Positions 1-13,720 are shown, counted from the first letter of the stretch. The stretch is 64,000 nucleotides of DNA from Daedaleopsis sinensis (GCA_033807695.1 CM066307.1:744001-808000), one strand, 5' to 3'. Notes: a model not told the origin generated them from the letters alone. Numbers and translations are program-made.

Positions 1-2606
1 CTAGGTTCACGTTGTCAGCGTCGGTTTCACGACATGCTCGACAACCCCACGAGTTTCTTCGAGTCTACCCAACCAGGATGGCTACGCAACAGCTGGGGGG
101 AAAACATTCACTGAAAGACGCCTCAAATGCGTTGTGTGGGTGCTCATCCAGCAGTGCTGGATCTACTGAGCCGGTACGGTACGTCCTGCTGCCGACCCGA
201 AGTGGGTAATATCCCTCTACTCGCTACTGGTTTTAGCGCAAACTTGAACCTCCAATGAGCCAAGCAATGGCTACGTGGCCCCCGGTGTCGTCGCACTCGT
301 CGCTGCCAGCAGCGGTGGACCGGTCGTGCTCACTGAGCACTCTCCCAAGACGAGCCGGAAGCGAGCTCGCCGCACGGTCCAGACCTTGAACGGCCTCGCA
401 AGCTACGGCTAGCGGGGCCCTCGCGTGTCCACTCACGCCTTCGCACATGGCGTGTGGCGAGATCTGCAATTTGAGCAAGACGGGAGCGTCTCCAGTCTCC
501 AGTCCAGTGGGTGCTCACCAGTCACTGCTCGACCCTGCGACTCGGACACAACACAACTGAGTATTACGACATGCGCTCTGACGGCCCTGGGCCGTGGCCA
601 CAAGGTTGCCCTCCACCTACCCGACAGCGTTCCGGCGGTCGGTCCCACCACATGCACACGCCATCTCATGGGACGCTCAGTGACTAGTGACGGCCGTGCT
701 CCGTCCGCACGGTTCGACCACGAGTGACGAGCCGTCAGGCATCGCTAGCCACTGCCCCCAACGACGACTCGGACAGACAGAAAGCATGAGTAGACTCTAG
801 CCAGCCATGCGTTGCAACCAGACTGTGCGCGGATCGCGTCAGCAACGGTGAACTTCCTTGCGATGGCGGTTCTGACAGCCCCGGGACGCACGGTGCTCGC
901 GCCCGCATTCGTGGGCCAGCTCCAGACGCCTTCTTCGCTTTTGCCGAACGATGTCCCGGACGGAGGTCAGGCGACGGCCTCCGCTGGCGACGTGCTGTCA
1001 GGTGGGAGTAATGCGACGAGAGGAGGCGCGAGGCGTGAGGTGAACGTAGCGGTACTGTGTGCGCACGCGGGGGGGCGCAGCAAGGGACCAGAACGGGGGC
1101 GCACCGTGCCAGGGCCTCCTGGAGGTCCAGCAGACCAATTCCAGCCCCAGGTGCGGCTCGAGAGAGCGAGCAGGTAATGGGGAATTTGCACCGGCGCAAC
1201 GGCGCATCGCGGGAAGTTAGCGAGGGTGGGTGTGAGGGACCGTGACGCGGCGCTCAGATGACGAGACTAGGCGCGATGCAGGTGTGTCTCTATGGTGCTC
1301 GCCCGACGCGAGCGTTACGTCTGACCATTCAGTGCTCAGTACATGTTTGTCGAAAACAGCGAGATCGTCGACACACCTCGGGGGTTGGGGAGATCGTGCC
1401 ATCCCGAGTTCCGTGATCATAACCTCAACAACGTCCGAGATGCTCAATGCCCCACCGCGAGCGTGAGCACGGTCGGTCACAAGGCGTGAAATGTCTCCAG
1501 ACTGACGGGACTGTATGCAGGGTATAGTTAGTTAGCCGGCGAACGTTCCAGACACCGCAAACGAAACAGGTTGTGCCTTCCCTGGAGGTTCACAGAACTA
1601 AAACGCTCTATTCCTGCGCATGTGTAGCTATATAGGCAGGTGTCAGCTAACCTCGTCCGCTCCGCATGCGCATGCGCAGTATTAATGCAAATAAGCATAC
1701 CCGTCACCTCCTCCTGAGAGCATGGTGGTGGCCTTGGCCTCGCGGGCTGGCGCGCAAGGGGTACCCAACCGCATCTCATCGTGGCGTGGAACTTGAAATT
1801 TTGAAAGCTTGAAGATGGAACGCGGGGGAGGCTGTAGGCCTGGGCACGCTCGCTGACGCGCGCCACACCGTCGAGTGCGTGCGCAAAGTCACCAGCGTGC
1901 CCCATGATGATGCAAGAACGCATCAACGTTCATCATCCTCCCCCGGAGCGGACGAAACAAACGCGGCAGCGCTGGCCAACCGTCCGCGTGAGCTGGCTGC
2001 CGCCCGCCGTCTCAGATCTCAATGGACGCAGGAACCGACCGCTACTGTTACCGTAACAAGCCTGCAGTAAGTTGTACTTACTTACGTAGCGCGCACGGAC
2101 CTCGATCCGGATGTGCAATTCCGTGTTTTGGCGACCGCTAAGCACAGCCGTGCGGAACGTTCGTGCACGTTCTCCGTCTGCGAGAGTCGGCCCACGGAGC
2201 TCGTAGGGTTGTAGGGGCGAGCGAGACGCGTTTACATACAAGCGGAATTGGCTTACGCCGGACAGACAGTGCCTGTGGCCTGTGCGGGGACGGAGCATGG
2301 GGTCACGTGTGGGCAGGAGCGCATGGGGCGGGTGCTTCAGATTGAGGGCGGCTGGGGACGCGGGCGGGCGGAGACACAGTCGAGCGGACGCGACGCAAAA
2401 GTCAAAGTCATGAGAAGGCTGCCCGTTTGCCGAGTGCGAAGCCGGCGTGCGAACGAGGAAGGACAGACACGACAACTCGGAGACGGCCCCGGAGGCGCCC
2501 GTGCTGTACCCACGGGCGTCTGGGTGCAAGAATGGGTGATCGCTCTCGGCGATGTCGCGAGTTCGATCGGGTCGCTCTCCCCACTCGTCAAAATGACTGG
2601 GCCCCA
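1..2606. other. Gene-poor stretch, no gene recognised
   Basis: All open frames here are short, overlap one another on both strands, and show no domain or splice-joined continuation that I can recognise. There are G-rich patches (about 1065-1100) but no tandem repeat, tRNA or transposon ends that I could see. The last part presumably holds the promoter of the gene that starts at 2714. Confidence 0.5.
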
Positions 2607-2613
2607 TATAAAG
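2606..2613 (+). promoter_or_regulatory. TATA-like box of the F-box-like gene
   Basis: A TATAAAG-type element lies about 105 bases before the ATG at 2714, followed by a pyrimidine-rich leader. The position fits a core promoter. This rests on sequence pattern only. Confidence 0.5.
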
Positions 2614-2713
2614 TCCTCCTCGCCAGATCCTTCTCCCTCGCCCCGCTTTTTGCCCCTCCGCCCCCTGACCCCACCGTTCCGCAGTGACTCCTCCTAACCA
2701 AATTTCCCCTTCT

Positions 2714-5129
2714 ATGTCTTCGGGAGTATCCTTCGTCGATCAGTTTCCGCCTGAACTGCTTGCTGCAGTATGCCTCCACATATATGCGGCCGGTCTTCCT
2801 CCTCCGATCCCATCTCTCGACCCTCTCTTGTCCTCTGATCAGTCCTGCGTGCCGACCTCTCTGCCGTCTTCGTATCCTGGCGCCTCCTGGCCGGAAGCCA
2901 CCGTCCGCAATACACTTACTTCGCTCTGCTTAGTGAACAGGGCATGGTGCGACGCCGCCAAGCCGTGGATCTGGCGCAAAGTCGAGATCCGCCTCCCCCG
3001 CAGCTGGCTCTCCATCGTCGAGGAGGTCGCAGGGGGCGACGACGACGAGGCCAGCGAGGAGCAGGCCGCCCTCATGGTCGGCCAGACTCTCAAAAATGCG
3101 GAGAGCGCGGCGCGCACGCTGCTGGGCGAATGCGCCGCCAGCGACGCCGCGTCCGACCTCCACGACCTCGTCCTCGAGCGGCTCACGAGCCCAGACATCT
3201 CCATCCCGCCGGAGCTGCTCTCGCCGCCTGCGAGCCGCGACCCCAGTCCTCGACGGCTCCGGACCAAGAGCAAGTCGCCCGCGCGCTGGAAGCTAATGCG
3301 CTCGATCAGTGTCGCAGTGCGCGACGTCATGGAGCGCTCCCACCCCGGTCTCTATGGTGAGCGTCCGACGTTGTGGTCCCAGCCGAAGGAGTAGCTTTAT
3401 CTGACCATGTCTCTCGTGCAGTTCCTCCACCCCCGGATCCACACCCCGGACGTCTCGTCAGGCACCTGGACTTTAACCACTTCCGTACGATCGGAATGAG
3501 GCGTTCGGTCGAAGAGGGAGTCAACAACCGATTCGTGACCGGCGACAGACTCGCTGCCGTGCTCAAGGTGCGTCGGCCGAGAATGTGTGGAGGAGGTGGC
3601 TGACGGATCATGTTCGTTTGACAGGAGCTCCCGAACCTTCTCGTGTTTGGCGCGACGGAGTACATGGACGGCGCGCTCACGTTCCCTGTCATCAAGGAAC
3701 TGCTTCTGCGCGGCTCCGCGTCGCGTGGCCGCGGGCGCCCTTCGCGCGGACGAGATGTTGTGGTCCCGGACCCCAGCGACCCCGAGCAGGAAGACCTGGA
3801 GCGGCGGCGGGAGTGCAAGGACCTGGAGGCCATCGATCTGACAGGCTGCGTCAGCGGGGTCTTCGTGAGCGCCCTGACGCAATTCGTGAACGCATTCGTC
3901 CTCGGCCACTCCTCCGACTCGGACAGCGACGACGACCGCGAGCGCCGTCGGCCCCGCCTCAGAAACGCCGTCCAGGAGGAGCCGCTCCTCTTCCCGGGCA
4001 TGCGGCGCCTCTGCCTCCGCGGCGTCAAGTCCATCCAGTCCCACATCCTCGAGCCCCTCGTCCTCGCCTTCCCCCACCTCACCCACCTCGACCTCTCATG
4101 CACCCGCATCTCCCCCGACGGCCTCGACGCTCTCGGTGCCTCCATGTCCGTCCGCCTCCAGTCGCTCGCCCTCGAGCGCTGCAACTGGCTCACCGGCGAG
4201 AGCATCCGGGACTTCCTCGTCCACGCGCCTGCCGCCGAGCACCTCCGCGAGCTGTCGCTCTACGGCGACTGGACCTTCCCCTCGCCGCTCACCGAGGAGC
4301 ACCTGCACGACATCTTCACGCTCGCGCCGTGCTTCAAGAGCGGCCAGCTCGTCTACCTCGACCTCTCCAGCACGCCGCTCACCCGTGAGCTGCTCGTGGA
4401 CGTCTGCCCCGCACAGCCGCGCCTGCGCTCGCTCGGGCTCTCGCACATCCGGCAGCTCCCGCTCGCCGCCGTCGCGGACTTCCTCGCCGCGAAGGCGAGC
4501 AGCGTCGAGGTCCTCACGCTCGTCACCTCCACGCCCGAGCTCGGGTACGCGGGCCCGGTCGTCTCCGCGAGGCAGGCGACGATCGCGCTGCACGCGCAGC
4601 TCGTCCGCCCGCTCTGCACGCCCCCGTTCTCGTTCTCGTTCAGCCTGAGCGCGGCGAAGGCGAAGGCGGTGGACCCCCCGACGCGCCTGCGCGTCGTCGA
4701 GCTCGCGCCCGCGCTCCTCACTGGGCTCGGCGCGGGCGCGGGGTCGTGGCGCATCATACGCAGTAAAGGCGGCCGCGGCTGGTACGTCGACGTCTCGAGC
4801 GGCTGGGCGGCGCCGGCCCCGCCTGATCAGGGCGCGGCGCCCGCCCAGGGACAAGCACAAGCACAAGGGTGTGTGCTCCGCAGGGACCTGGAGCCCGAGC
4901 ACCCGTGGCGCGTCGAGCTCGAGGCGCTCGCGGACGCCAACGGAAACGTGAGCAGCGGCGTGGGCTGGCACGCGCGCAAGATGGAGGTGAGTGTTGTTCG
5001 GTTTCTTGTTGTTGTGTGGTCTGGACCGCGGGCTGATTGCGATTTGGTGTTCAGGTGCTGCACGGCAATGGCCTGCTGGGGCGCGAGGACGGCCTGTACG
5101 GCGCCGTCTCGTTTGCATACCAAGGGTGA
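2714..5129 (+). CDS. F-box-like, leucine-rich protein (about 741 aa)
   Basis: Four exons join in frame: 2714-3356, 3422-3567, 3625-4986 and 5055-5129. The N-terminus (DQFPPELLAAVCLHIY, then LCLVNRAWCDAAKPWIWRKV) reads as a divergent F-box: a hydrophobic helix followed by a Trp-containing motif. This is the usual SCF ubiquitin-ligase adaptor pattern. Exon 3 carries leucine-rich stretches such as LTHLDLSCTRISPDGLDALG and LRSLGLSHIRQLPLAAVADF, consistent with a substrate-binding LRR region. Low-complexity acidic and Arg/Ser segments interrupt the repeats. The ATG at 2714 is preferred because the frame upstream has only a GTG. F-box/LRR proteins are greatly expanded in mushrooms, so the substrate cannot be guessed. 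A large antisense frame at 4096-5118 is a GC-rich shadow. Confidence 0.8.
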
Positions 5130-8100
5130 GCGGGCCACGGCGCGTGCGCGCGCGCGTGATCGTCTACCCCTGTTTCTGCGTCTCAGTCTGTGCCTGGTGA
5201 AATATTCCGGATCTTCCTCTCTTCGTGGTCGCGTGCGGATCCGACGCGCTGCTCGTTCTGCTGCTGCATCTGCTATCCATCGTGAATCGTGCATCGTCGG
5301 CTCGTTCCGCGACACTCTGACTCGCGACACCCGTACTTATGCGTATACCCTACCGGTCCCATCGATACTAATAGCGCCTCTCTCGAGTCCGAACGTCCCC
5401 ACATCAAAAGTTTATGTTCTTGGTTTACTGGGTTTCGAGGAACGCTGCCCTCGTGTATTATCTTTCTCTTCCTGCGATCCATCCACCATCACCTATCCAT
5501 CACAAACTCACTACGCACACGTCTATCTCGAATCACAGTCGCATGTACTATCATTATTGGGTTACAGGTACTCTCAATGACACTGGATGAATCCTACTCA
5601 GACTGGCAAGCGGGCGATGATCCTCATCATGCGGCGTTCTTCTTGTCAATGTGTGTCCCGGATACAACTTGGCGCCGTGCCACAATGCAGCGTCCTTGGG
5701 GAACGACAGCATTCTGAACCGCAGACAACGGATGCTCGTCTACAGACTACCGTGCACATCGGCTAGCACTGCAACCATGTAGTACTGTCTCTCTGTCACG
5801 CTGCACGGTTATGTACATCACCCGGTGCCGGCAGCTCCCCTATGCGAGACGTTCGACCGACCACAATAGGCGCCGGGGTGTCGACGCGGCAAGCCGCAGC
5901 AGCAACTTGGATCCCCATTTGCACGCCGACATAACCACCCGGCCGCGTCAGGCGGGCTCGTCGAGGTTAACCATGGATCGGATGATGGATCTGCGCGCAG
6001 GCGCCCCGGGGACCATGCATGCAGCATGGTGGCCGGTCGGCGGTGGACCAGCAGAGATAAGGAGTGGACCTGGTGCGCGAGCCGAGATAAGGACTGAGAG
6101 GAGGGGACTCGGGCGGTGCTCACGCTGCTACTAGCTAGGCACCATCGCCGCAGGTGTTGCGCTGTCTCCCAGGATCCCATCATCCATGTCACGTCACCTT
6201 CTTCGGACGGTCGAGTGTCGCGGGAGACTGGGAGAAGGTGGACGACCCACTGGTGAGTGATCAAGCTTAAGGTAGTCGTATATAGCATGTAGGTGCTCGC
6301 GCGCCGACGCTGGGAGGATTGCTGATGCCGCGCGCGCACATTGTGGTCGTATTCCACCCGGTATAGGAGCCTTAGGTTGCTCGGTCACCGCAGTGGGCTC
6401 ATTCACAGGTATCCCGGCGTTGCGTGCGCAGTCATGCTAGCGGCGCATAGCTTGAACAATCATGATGAATATAGCCTGTCTGGGAGAGGTCAGGACGCTC
6501 GGCGGTGAACGCTTCCGAGGACGGCGAGTGTCTTTGAATGCTATAGCTATCACTGGCTGTGCGACGCTGGACCGTGCGCGTGGACGTCGCAGCGAAGGGG
6601 TCGCCGACTTGTCTCTGTTCCCTGCTTCGGGAATAGCCGGCTCGCCAGGACGTGTCAATCAGTGTGGAGTGGAAGATTGCTAGATCGGGTGTGCAAGGCT
6701 GTGCGTCTGGACTCAGTGGTGCCAGCTATTTACCTTCGACTCGGAAGTCCATAGATGTCCGCGTCGCGCGAGAGCACCGCGTTGAGCAGCACCTAGCATG
6801 GCCTCGAGGAAGCTCGCGGCTCAGTGTATCGCGATGTCATTCGTGCCGACAACTGCGTGTGCGACTGGAACGGGTCACAGCAGGTTACTTACTAGTAGAG
6901 CGCGTTAGTCACGGTGCTCTGCCACGGGTCGCGCTGCGCGTCGTGAGTACTTGAGTACTCACTGTCAGCAGGGACCTGTGCGCAACCCCAGGTTTACTGA
7001 TCCGCAGCTGCAGCTGATAGCAGGAAGCACTGCGCGCTAGGGCTCGGATGCTAACACGTCGGAGGTCGTCGGTTGGCCGCCCCGGAGGCTGGTAAGACGT
7101 GGGCGTAATTTACATATAGGCAGTGCACCGACGCCCGCCCAGCGCGTTCGACGTCAGCAGTCAGCGTGGACGCTGGCGAGGAGCGAGTCACGAAGAGGGA
7201 TGCATTCCGACCAGATCGGTGCGAGGACGCTCGCTGCACGATTGGCGACCCCGGCGCGCAGCGCGCGATGCGCCGCACAGGCTTGTCGGGCATGTCTGTC
7301 CTAGCAGGTTTGAGAAAAGGAAGTAAGGGACGCACAGGATGTCTGCGCTTTGCGAATCGCAGCGGCGTCGGTAAGTCGTGGAGGCGCGGGTGTATGTGGG
7401 TGCGGAAGCGAGGCCCGAAATGTCGATCGCATGACTGGACAAAGGCGGAGGATATGGCCTGTGGGAGCCTGCGTGACAACAGGGCGTGGAACAGACATGG
7501 ACTGGTCCCACCTAGCCCTGGGCAGCATGGAGTTTATATCAGCCGTACTATTATGTAGTAGTGCCCGGCGTAGCGTACTAGTTACTACTTACCGTCGAGA
7601 TCCACGCCCCGTTGGAACGTTCCAGGGTCGCTGTGGACTGAGTTTTCGCCGATCATGTACGGGGTGTGCCACACCACATGCAGTTGGACTGTCGCAGGAT
7701 TAGACGTGGACGGAGGTGAGCAAATATGACACGAATCTCTGGCACGAGGAGGAGGTATGGATTTTGACGTACAATTACCTCTAGCCATCAATAGGGCAGT
7801 CCCGCCTCTCTTCAGAGCGGCCGGCCCCAATGCAAGCCGCAGATGACGCAAACGACCCAGCCTCGGTCTACTATGCATGTACAACGTGTTCTCGCCGCAG
7901 CATACGAACAATGTTGCGTGTGACACATCGGTAGCAGATGTCGAGATAATCTGGTAGACACCGTTGTATTTGGCGGAACCCAATGATCTTCTTCGGATGC
8001 AGCGCTTCCGAGTCAGATTGCTGCGTGTGCGTGCGTAACCGGAGTGCCTTGCTCTGCGGGTCTGCGGTGCTGCTTGTAGCCACGATCGTCGGAGCGGCGG

Positions 8101-10030
8101 CGATCAGGGCGTCATCCCCAGCAACCTCGAACGGAGCGGATGCGTCGCATGGCCGCGGTTTCCGATGGCGAACGAGTTATAAAAGTCGTGCAGCACGGTC
8201 GCACTGCGGAACAACTGACACGATATGAATATGAGAAACAGAAGAGGAGAACACCGTCACCGCACCGCGAATGACTGTAGGTCCGAATACGATAGAAGCG
8301 CCCCTTGCGCCACCGCGGAACCTGCACCCGTTACCGGCGTGTGATGAGTACAGCAGCTCGAGGGCATGGAGAAGCGAGATGCTGTACGCGCAGCTGAGAA
8401 GCGGTAGGGCTCGTGCATGGGACAAGGCGACTCCTGTGGCTAGGGTCGGGACTCGGCGGGGACGGCGGAAGGGCCGAACGTCGCCGTAATGGGAACGTGT
8501 GTTGTCATTACGACAGGCGAATCGGCCCGTGCTCTTCGTCGATCTCCGCCTTCTGCACGGCGGAGGAGTCGCGCGCACTGCCTGTGCTAGTGGAACCGTT
8601 TGAAGTGGAGGGGAGGCGTTGTGCTGGAGCGTGCATGGGGGCGTCGCCGCCACACACTGCAGGAGAGGGTGCAGCGCGAGGTGTCGCATTCTTCATTTGT
8701 TGCGCCTCTGTGGGTGAAAGCTGGAGAGAGTTGAAACGTTGATGTTATAGCGAGCTTGCACGCGCTTGCACGGCGGTCGTGAGTTCGCCTCGCCACGCCC
8801 ACGCCGGAGGCCGGTCTCCATTCCCAATAATAGCATCAGACCTCACGAAGAATGCTAGTGAATGCTGCGCTCCGTTATGGGGCAACTGGCTAGAGGATGG
8901 ATTGATTAGCATACTACTGACTACGATACACGAAGACAAACCAGCACTCGAAGTCTCAGAGAGATCACGAGCGCTCCGGTCACCGTAAAGGAATCGACGG
9001 GTACTATGCATGACGACCAAGAAAAATACCTCCGCTAGGAGAAACAAGTTCGACCGACCTTCGGGTAAACCAAATCGAGAGGGGTCAGTTGCATTGCTTA
9101 CCGTGCCAAACAACTGGAAGCGACACGATATACGGGATCCGTGCAGCGATTACGTCCCTGTCCCCAATTAGTTGTCAGTGGTGGACGCAATGCTCGCTCG
9201 GTGTCAAGGTGGCACGGCCGATGGGAGAGTGGGATGGGACAAGTATCGTTGTGTCGTTCTTGGACTCCGATGACAGCGTTGGGAAGCTTCAGACCACTGG
9301 CTGGACATCGTGTGCGTCTCCCACCTGTCTTCAGTGGCACTTGGGTGAAAGAGTAGGTTGTCAGCAGTGCATCGACACTGCGCCTCGCGGCATCCTGGGG
9401 CACTCGCGTGGGTCACTACTTCTGCTGTCCGAGAGAAGCCCACAACTAATTGTCGAGGGATTTGAATTAGATGTTATCGGAGTAGATGTGTACTAATCAG
9501 TATTTACCATAGCGAAGGCGATGTCGAACATGAGATACTCACCTAAGTAGGAATGTTCGGCAACATTTTTATTGTGATGCCCAGTCATCGATACCTTGTT
9601 AGGTTCGGGCACCCGGCACTCCGCCGGAAGACGGAGGCCTTAGTAGCTTGGTAGAGAGGAGGTATCCATGACATACAGGACCACGCGTATTGTCCATCAG
9701 CAAATCGAGGCCTACATAGGATAGGTTTGGTAACTCAAACTCACCGAAGGACAATAGGTGCAAATTGGGTGCAAAAGCAGAAAGCTGACAAGTCACAAGG
9801 TAACGGAGGCATAGCCGGATCGGGGAGACGGTGGCAACTGGGATGTGACGCGTGTGGGAACGCGACGTCACACGCGCAACGAGTAGGGCGCTTAAAGGGT
9901 GTATTGCCCCACAGTCTCTACAGCGCACTGTTTGTATAAGAACCGTGTATCCTCCGAGAAGTCACACCCGCCCCCTTCTTCCGCTCCTGCCTGTCCTAGG
10001 ATTCTGCATCGCCCCCAGTACAGCATAGCT
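5130..10030. other. Long gene-poor interval (4.9 kb)
   Basis: No convincing gene was found. Frames are short and lack recognisable motifs, and codon use does not resemble the flanking genes. One minus-strand piece (about 9599-9800, with residues reading APNLHLLSFGEFELPNLSY) looks leucine-rich and could be a relic of an F-box/LRR-type gene, but it has no intact start or splice structure. The right end holds the Ca2+/H+ exchanger promoter. Confidence 0.5.
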
Positions 10031-12880
10031 ATGGACGAGACACAGTCAACCGCAACGCAGTCCACCGCTGTTCAAAAGCGTCAAGCTACGTTCGATATCT
10101 CCAATCCAACGCCCAGGAGATCTACCACAAATACGAACGCAGTCACCCATACCACATCGCGCACCTCCCGACGCTCCTCAGCACTTCCCTCAGTACTTCG
10201 AACCCTGTCAATGCACACCGTTCCAGAGAAGAAAATTGGCCCACCTCCTACTTTCATCCAGGGAGTGAAAGCCATCATCCTCGGTTCATGTGAGTTCCTG
10301 TAGTCCGCGCACAGAGGAGAACTCTTACAAGGTCCACATCGCATTGCAGGGCTGAATGTGCTTCTGCTGTTCATACCTGTCTCGGTACGCTTCATCTTCA
10401 TCGTCGCCACAATTGTCCTCACTCCGCCCCAATCCTAAACAGTGGGCGTGTCATTTTGCGCTTCCCAAGAGCAATAGCAACGATACCCTCATCTTCATCT
10501 GTAAGCTAGAACTATTTCATCCCGTTGTTCATGCCACTGAACATCATCAAGTTTCATTCCTTGCGATTATACCATTGGCGAAGGTACGTGTCTATTTCAC
10601 CGACCCTTCGGAGTCGTTCTGACCCTGAGTGTTACAGCTACTCGCCTTCGCGACAGATGAACTCTCCATGCGGGTAGGGCAGACATTGGCCGGTCTATTG
10701 AACGCCACATTGGTAAATCATGCCGCCACAAACTTCCTTAGTATGTACTGATTTTGTGCTCCTCCAGGGTAATGCGTACGTTCGCTTGGTTGTCTGTTCA
10801 ACTTCTCTTATACTGATCGAAATTCACGGCTCAGTGTTGAACTGATCGTTGCTGTACGTTGATGGCAAACTGTGTCTCCATCACGCGGCCACTGATACTC
10901 TGTCTCCGGCAGATAATCGCGCTCGTCCAATGCCAGCTTCAAGTTGTACAGGCATCACGTATGTGTTTATCTGGATGTTCGACTGCGCATTTCGACCGGT
11001 ACTGACGTTTACCATAGTGGTTGGTTCGATTTTGAGTAATCTTCGTAAGCGTCAATCCAACCACAATAAACGCGCACTGGTTAACTGATGAATCGTGGTA
11101 CAGTCCTCGTCCTCGGAATGTGCTTTTTCGCTGGTGGTATGAAGTTTTCAGAGCAAGGCTTCGGAGTTAGTGCGTATCATTTTCTGGACTCCGACGAGCG
11201 TGCTGCGCTCTGGGCTGTGTGCATGTTCCATTTGCTGACATGCATTATATTTGTCACCATGCATTGCCTTCAATGACCGCCTATACTCGTCGTACGACAT
11301 TGGCAATGGCAACTTCCAGGCGTCACGCAGCTCAATTCGTCACTGCTGACGATCTCTGTGGTCGCCGTATTGCTCCCCGCGGCCTTCCACTTCACCGCCG
11401 GTGACTCAATCGATGACCCGAAGGAGTCCAAAGACATTCTTGCAGTCAGCCATGGGGTATGTCGAACTTTGATGTATCGCCAGATATCGAGATACTGACA
11501 AGACCTTCCTGCTTGCAGGCTGCCATCATCCTTCTCTTCAGTGCGTCCAGGTCCACATCTGACTCTGATAGACGCTGATCTATCATTTGTGCGCGGCTCA
11601 GTTTACGGCGCATATCTCGTCTTCCAGTTGTTCTCGCACAAGAATCTCTATGCGGATAAACATGAAGATAACTTCGTGTCAACGAAGTATGCGAAGAGAG
11701 AGAAGAAGGATAAGAAGAAGAAGGAAGAGAAGGAGCTGGCCAACGGGCTAGCCAACGGGAACGGGGTGGCCGTGAACGGTGGCAACAACCAATCGATAAC
11801 CGGCGATGCCTATGTGACTTCCCCGTCGATGTCCCGTTCGGGCACCCCGGAACCTACCATCCCCGCAGCTCAACATGACGTGGAGTCGTCTGCTCCCGTT
11901 GACAGCGATGAGGAAGAAGAGGAGACGCCTCAGATGAGCGTTCCTCTCACCATTGCTCTCCTGACTTTTGTGACAGTGGTACGTGTCGCCAGTCTCGTGT
12001 CTTTCGAGCCCCCGTGTTTGTACTGACATAAACCGGACCTGTCTCAGGTCGTCGCCGTCACTGCGGAGTTCCTGGTCGATTCAATTGACGGCCTCACCAG
12101 CTCAGGCAGCATCAGCAAGGAGTTTGTGGGCCTCATCTTGCTCCCCATCGTCGGAAACGCTGCAGGTAAGCCCCCGCACCATACACCTTTGCCACACCTT
12201 CATCTCACCCTGCACCACAGAACATGTGACCGCAGTAACTGTCTCTGTGAAGGACAAGCTCACGCTCTCCCTCGGCGTGGCAGTCGGCTCAAGTATTGTA
12301 AGTGTCGTGCCACCGAGCACACCATGTTCGCACCCCGCTGTGACCCTGACATGATGCGCTGATGACCACACTTGTGATACACAGCAAATCGCGCTCTTCG
12401 TCATTCCGTTCATTGTGACCCTCGGCTGGATCATCGGCAAGCCACTCAGCTTGCTCTTCGACCCGTTCGAGTCCATCGTGCTCTTCCTCTCAGGTGCGTT
12501 ACTTCTGCGACTCGGCAGAGGTGCATTCGCATGTGCTCATGAACCCGCTCCCATCAGTGATCGTGGTGAACTACACGGTACAAGACGGCAAGAGGTGAGG
12601 CAATCTGCAATCTCCCAGGCGGCCGCCGCACCCCATGCGTCCGCCACACCTCTACTCATCTCCGTCGCATGTAACACATTGCTCACGCGTGTTCCCTCCA
12701 TTGCAGCAACTGGCTAGAAGGCGTGATCCTAATGTCGCTATACTTGATCCTCGCCGTTGTGTTCTGGTATTACCCTGGTGCGTTGTGCCCGCGCATCCGG
12801 TCCGGCGTGTGTTGTCCTGTTTACTGACGTGTATGGCCTGTGCAGGTGTCAACGAGATCCAACAGCTCCTCCAGTGCTAA
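10031..12880 (+). CDS. vcx1: Vacuolar Ca2+/H+ exchanger, CAX/VCX1 family (about 535 aa)
   Basis: Nineteen exons were joined in frame: 10031-10289, 10350-10384, 10443-10500, 10552-10583, 10638-10712, 10768-10775, 10835-10853, 10913-10958, 11018-11044, 11104-11169, 11320-11456, 11519-11540, 11602-11978, 12048-12165, 12221-12297, 12385-12493, 12558-12594, 12707-12777 and 12846-12880. Family marks are the two inverted CAX repeats. The first reads GNAVELIVAII near residue 155, the second GNAAEHVTAVTVSVKD near 425; both carry the essential Glu. Hydrophobic segments give the expected 10-11 membrane spans. A long charged loop (KREKKDKKKKEEKE, then DSDEEEEE) separates the halves, like the acidic motif of this family. 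CAX proteins use the vacuolar proton gradient to store cytosolic Ca2+. Exon 6 is only 8 nt long. The gene converges on FOX2. Confidence 0.92.
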
Positions 12881-13720
12881 CCATAGATGCGGGTTGCTTG
12901 CTCGAGTCTCACTCTGGGAGCAGGTACAGAGTTCCCTGTCAGTTTTGTCTCGTAAGTTTTTTCTGGGTGATACCTTCTGCCGATGGACAGTTCTATTGTA
13001 CAATCCCCTTGAATCGCTCCGCTAGCTATACACGTACAACATAGTCGCATTCCTTGACGGTCTGTCGATATCCAGCTGTCAACGATTGCCCTTACGTTCC
13101 TTCCGCTTTTTACCACTTCCTTTCCGCCTACTTGCATGCCCACATCCTATATCGCTGTCGCACGTCCATCCCCACCGCCCCGTTCCCCCTCCCCGTACCC
13201 GCATCATCTTGCCCGCGCGAAACCTTGACTTGTTTACCCCAGTAAACTGTCTCCTCTTTCTCGTTCACGAAACCGCTTGCACCATGACGCATCGTTTTCC
13301 TGTCTGCTTCCCGATGACGAGCAGTGACGAGCGGGTACAGGCTGGATGACGTCGGACCTCTTGGCATGTTGTTACATGTAACGCTTGTGCATGATGTCAT
13401 TCTTGGCTCCAGAATATACCGCATATAACAAAGTACTGTAATGCATGTAGGATGGCCCGAACTCTGCTGCAAGATGACCCGTATTCTGTAGGATGATCCG
13501 TACTGCGGCACGGGACGCGCTGAGTACTGTGCGCGGTGCACTCCGGTACAGTCTACGACATGATGAGGCGCACCGAACAGATTTCATCCAAGTAATGTTA
13601 CTGTACAAAAGACACAACAGATAGATATCCTTGTCCAACTCGATCGATATAAAGATAGTAATACATGTCACGCAACCGGCCGCGGTTGAGGTAAGGTTAC
13701 GACATCTGCACACCCGGGCC
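12881..13720. other. Convergent 3' intergenic region
   Basis: This lies between the 3' ends of the Ca2+/H+ exchanger (+) and FOX2 (-). It is pyrimidine-rich at 13130-13260 and has a few loose direct repeats around GATGAYCCGTA (13480-13505). No gene was seen; both 3' UTRs and polyadenylation sites are expected here. Confidence 0.6.

Noticed and set aside
1933..2607. 224-codon minus-strand frame
   Set aside because: Low-complexity, no domain, and it overlaps the promoter of the F-box-like gene; not enough to call a gene.
3327..4205. 292-codon minus-strand frame rich in Arg/Ser
   Set aside because: Antisense to the same gene; no motif or splice support.
4096..5118. 340-codon open frame on the minus strand
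   Set aside because: It lies entirely antisense to exon 3 of the F-box-like gene, is extremely Arg-rich, and arises from GC-rich third positions.
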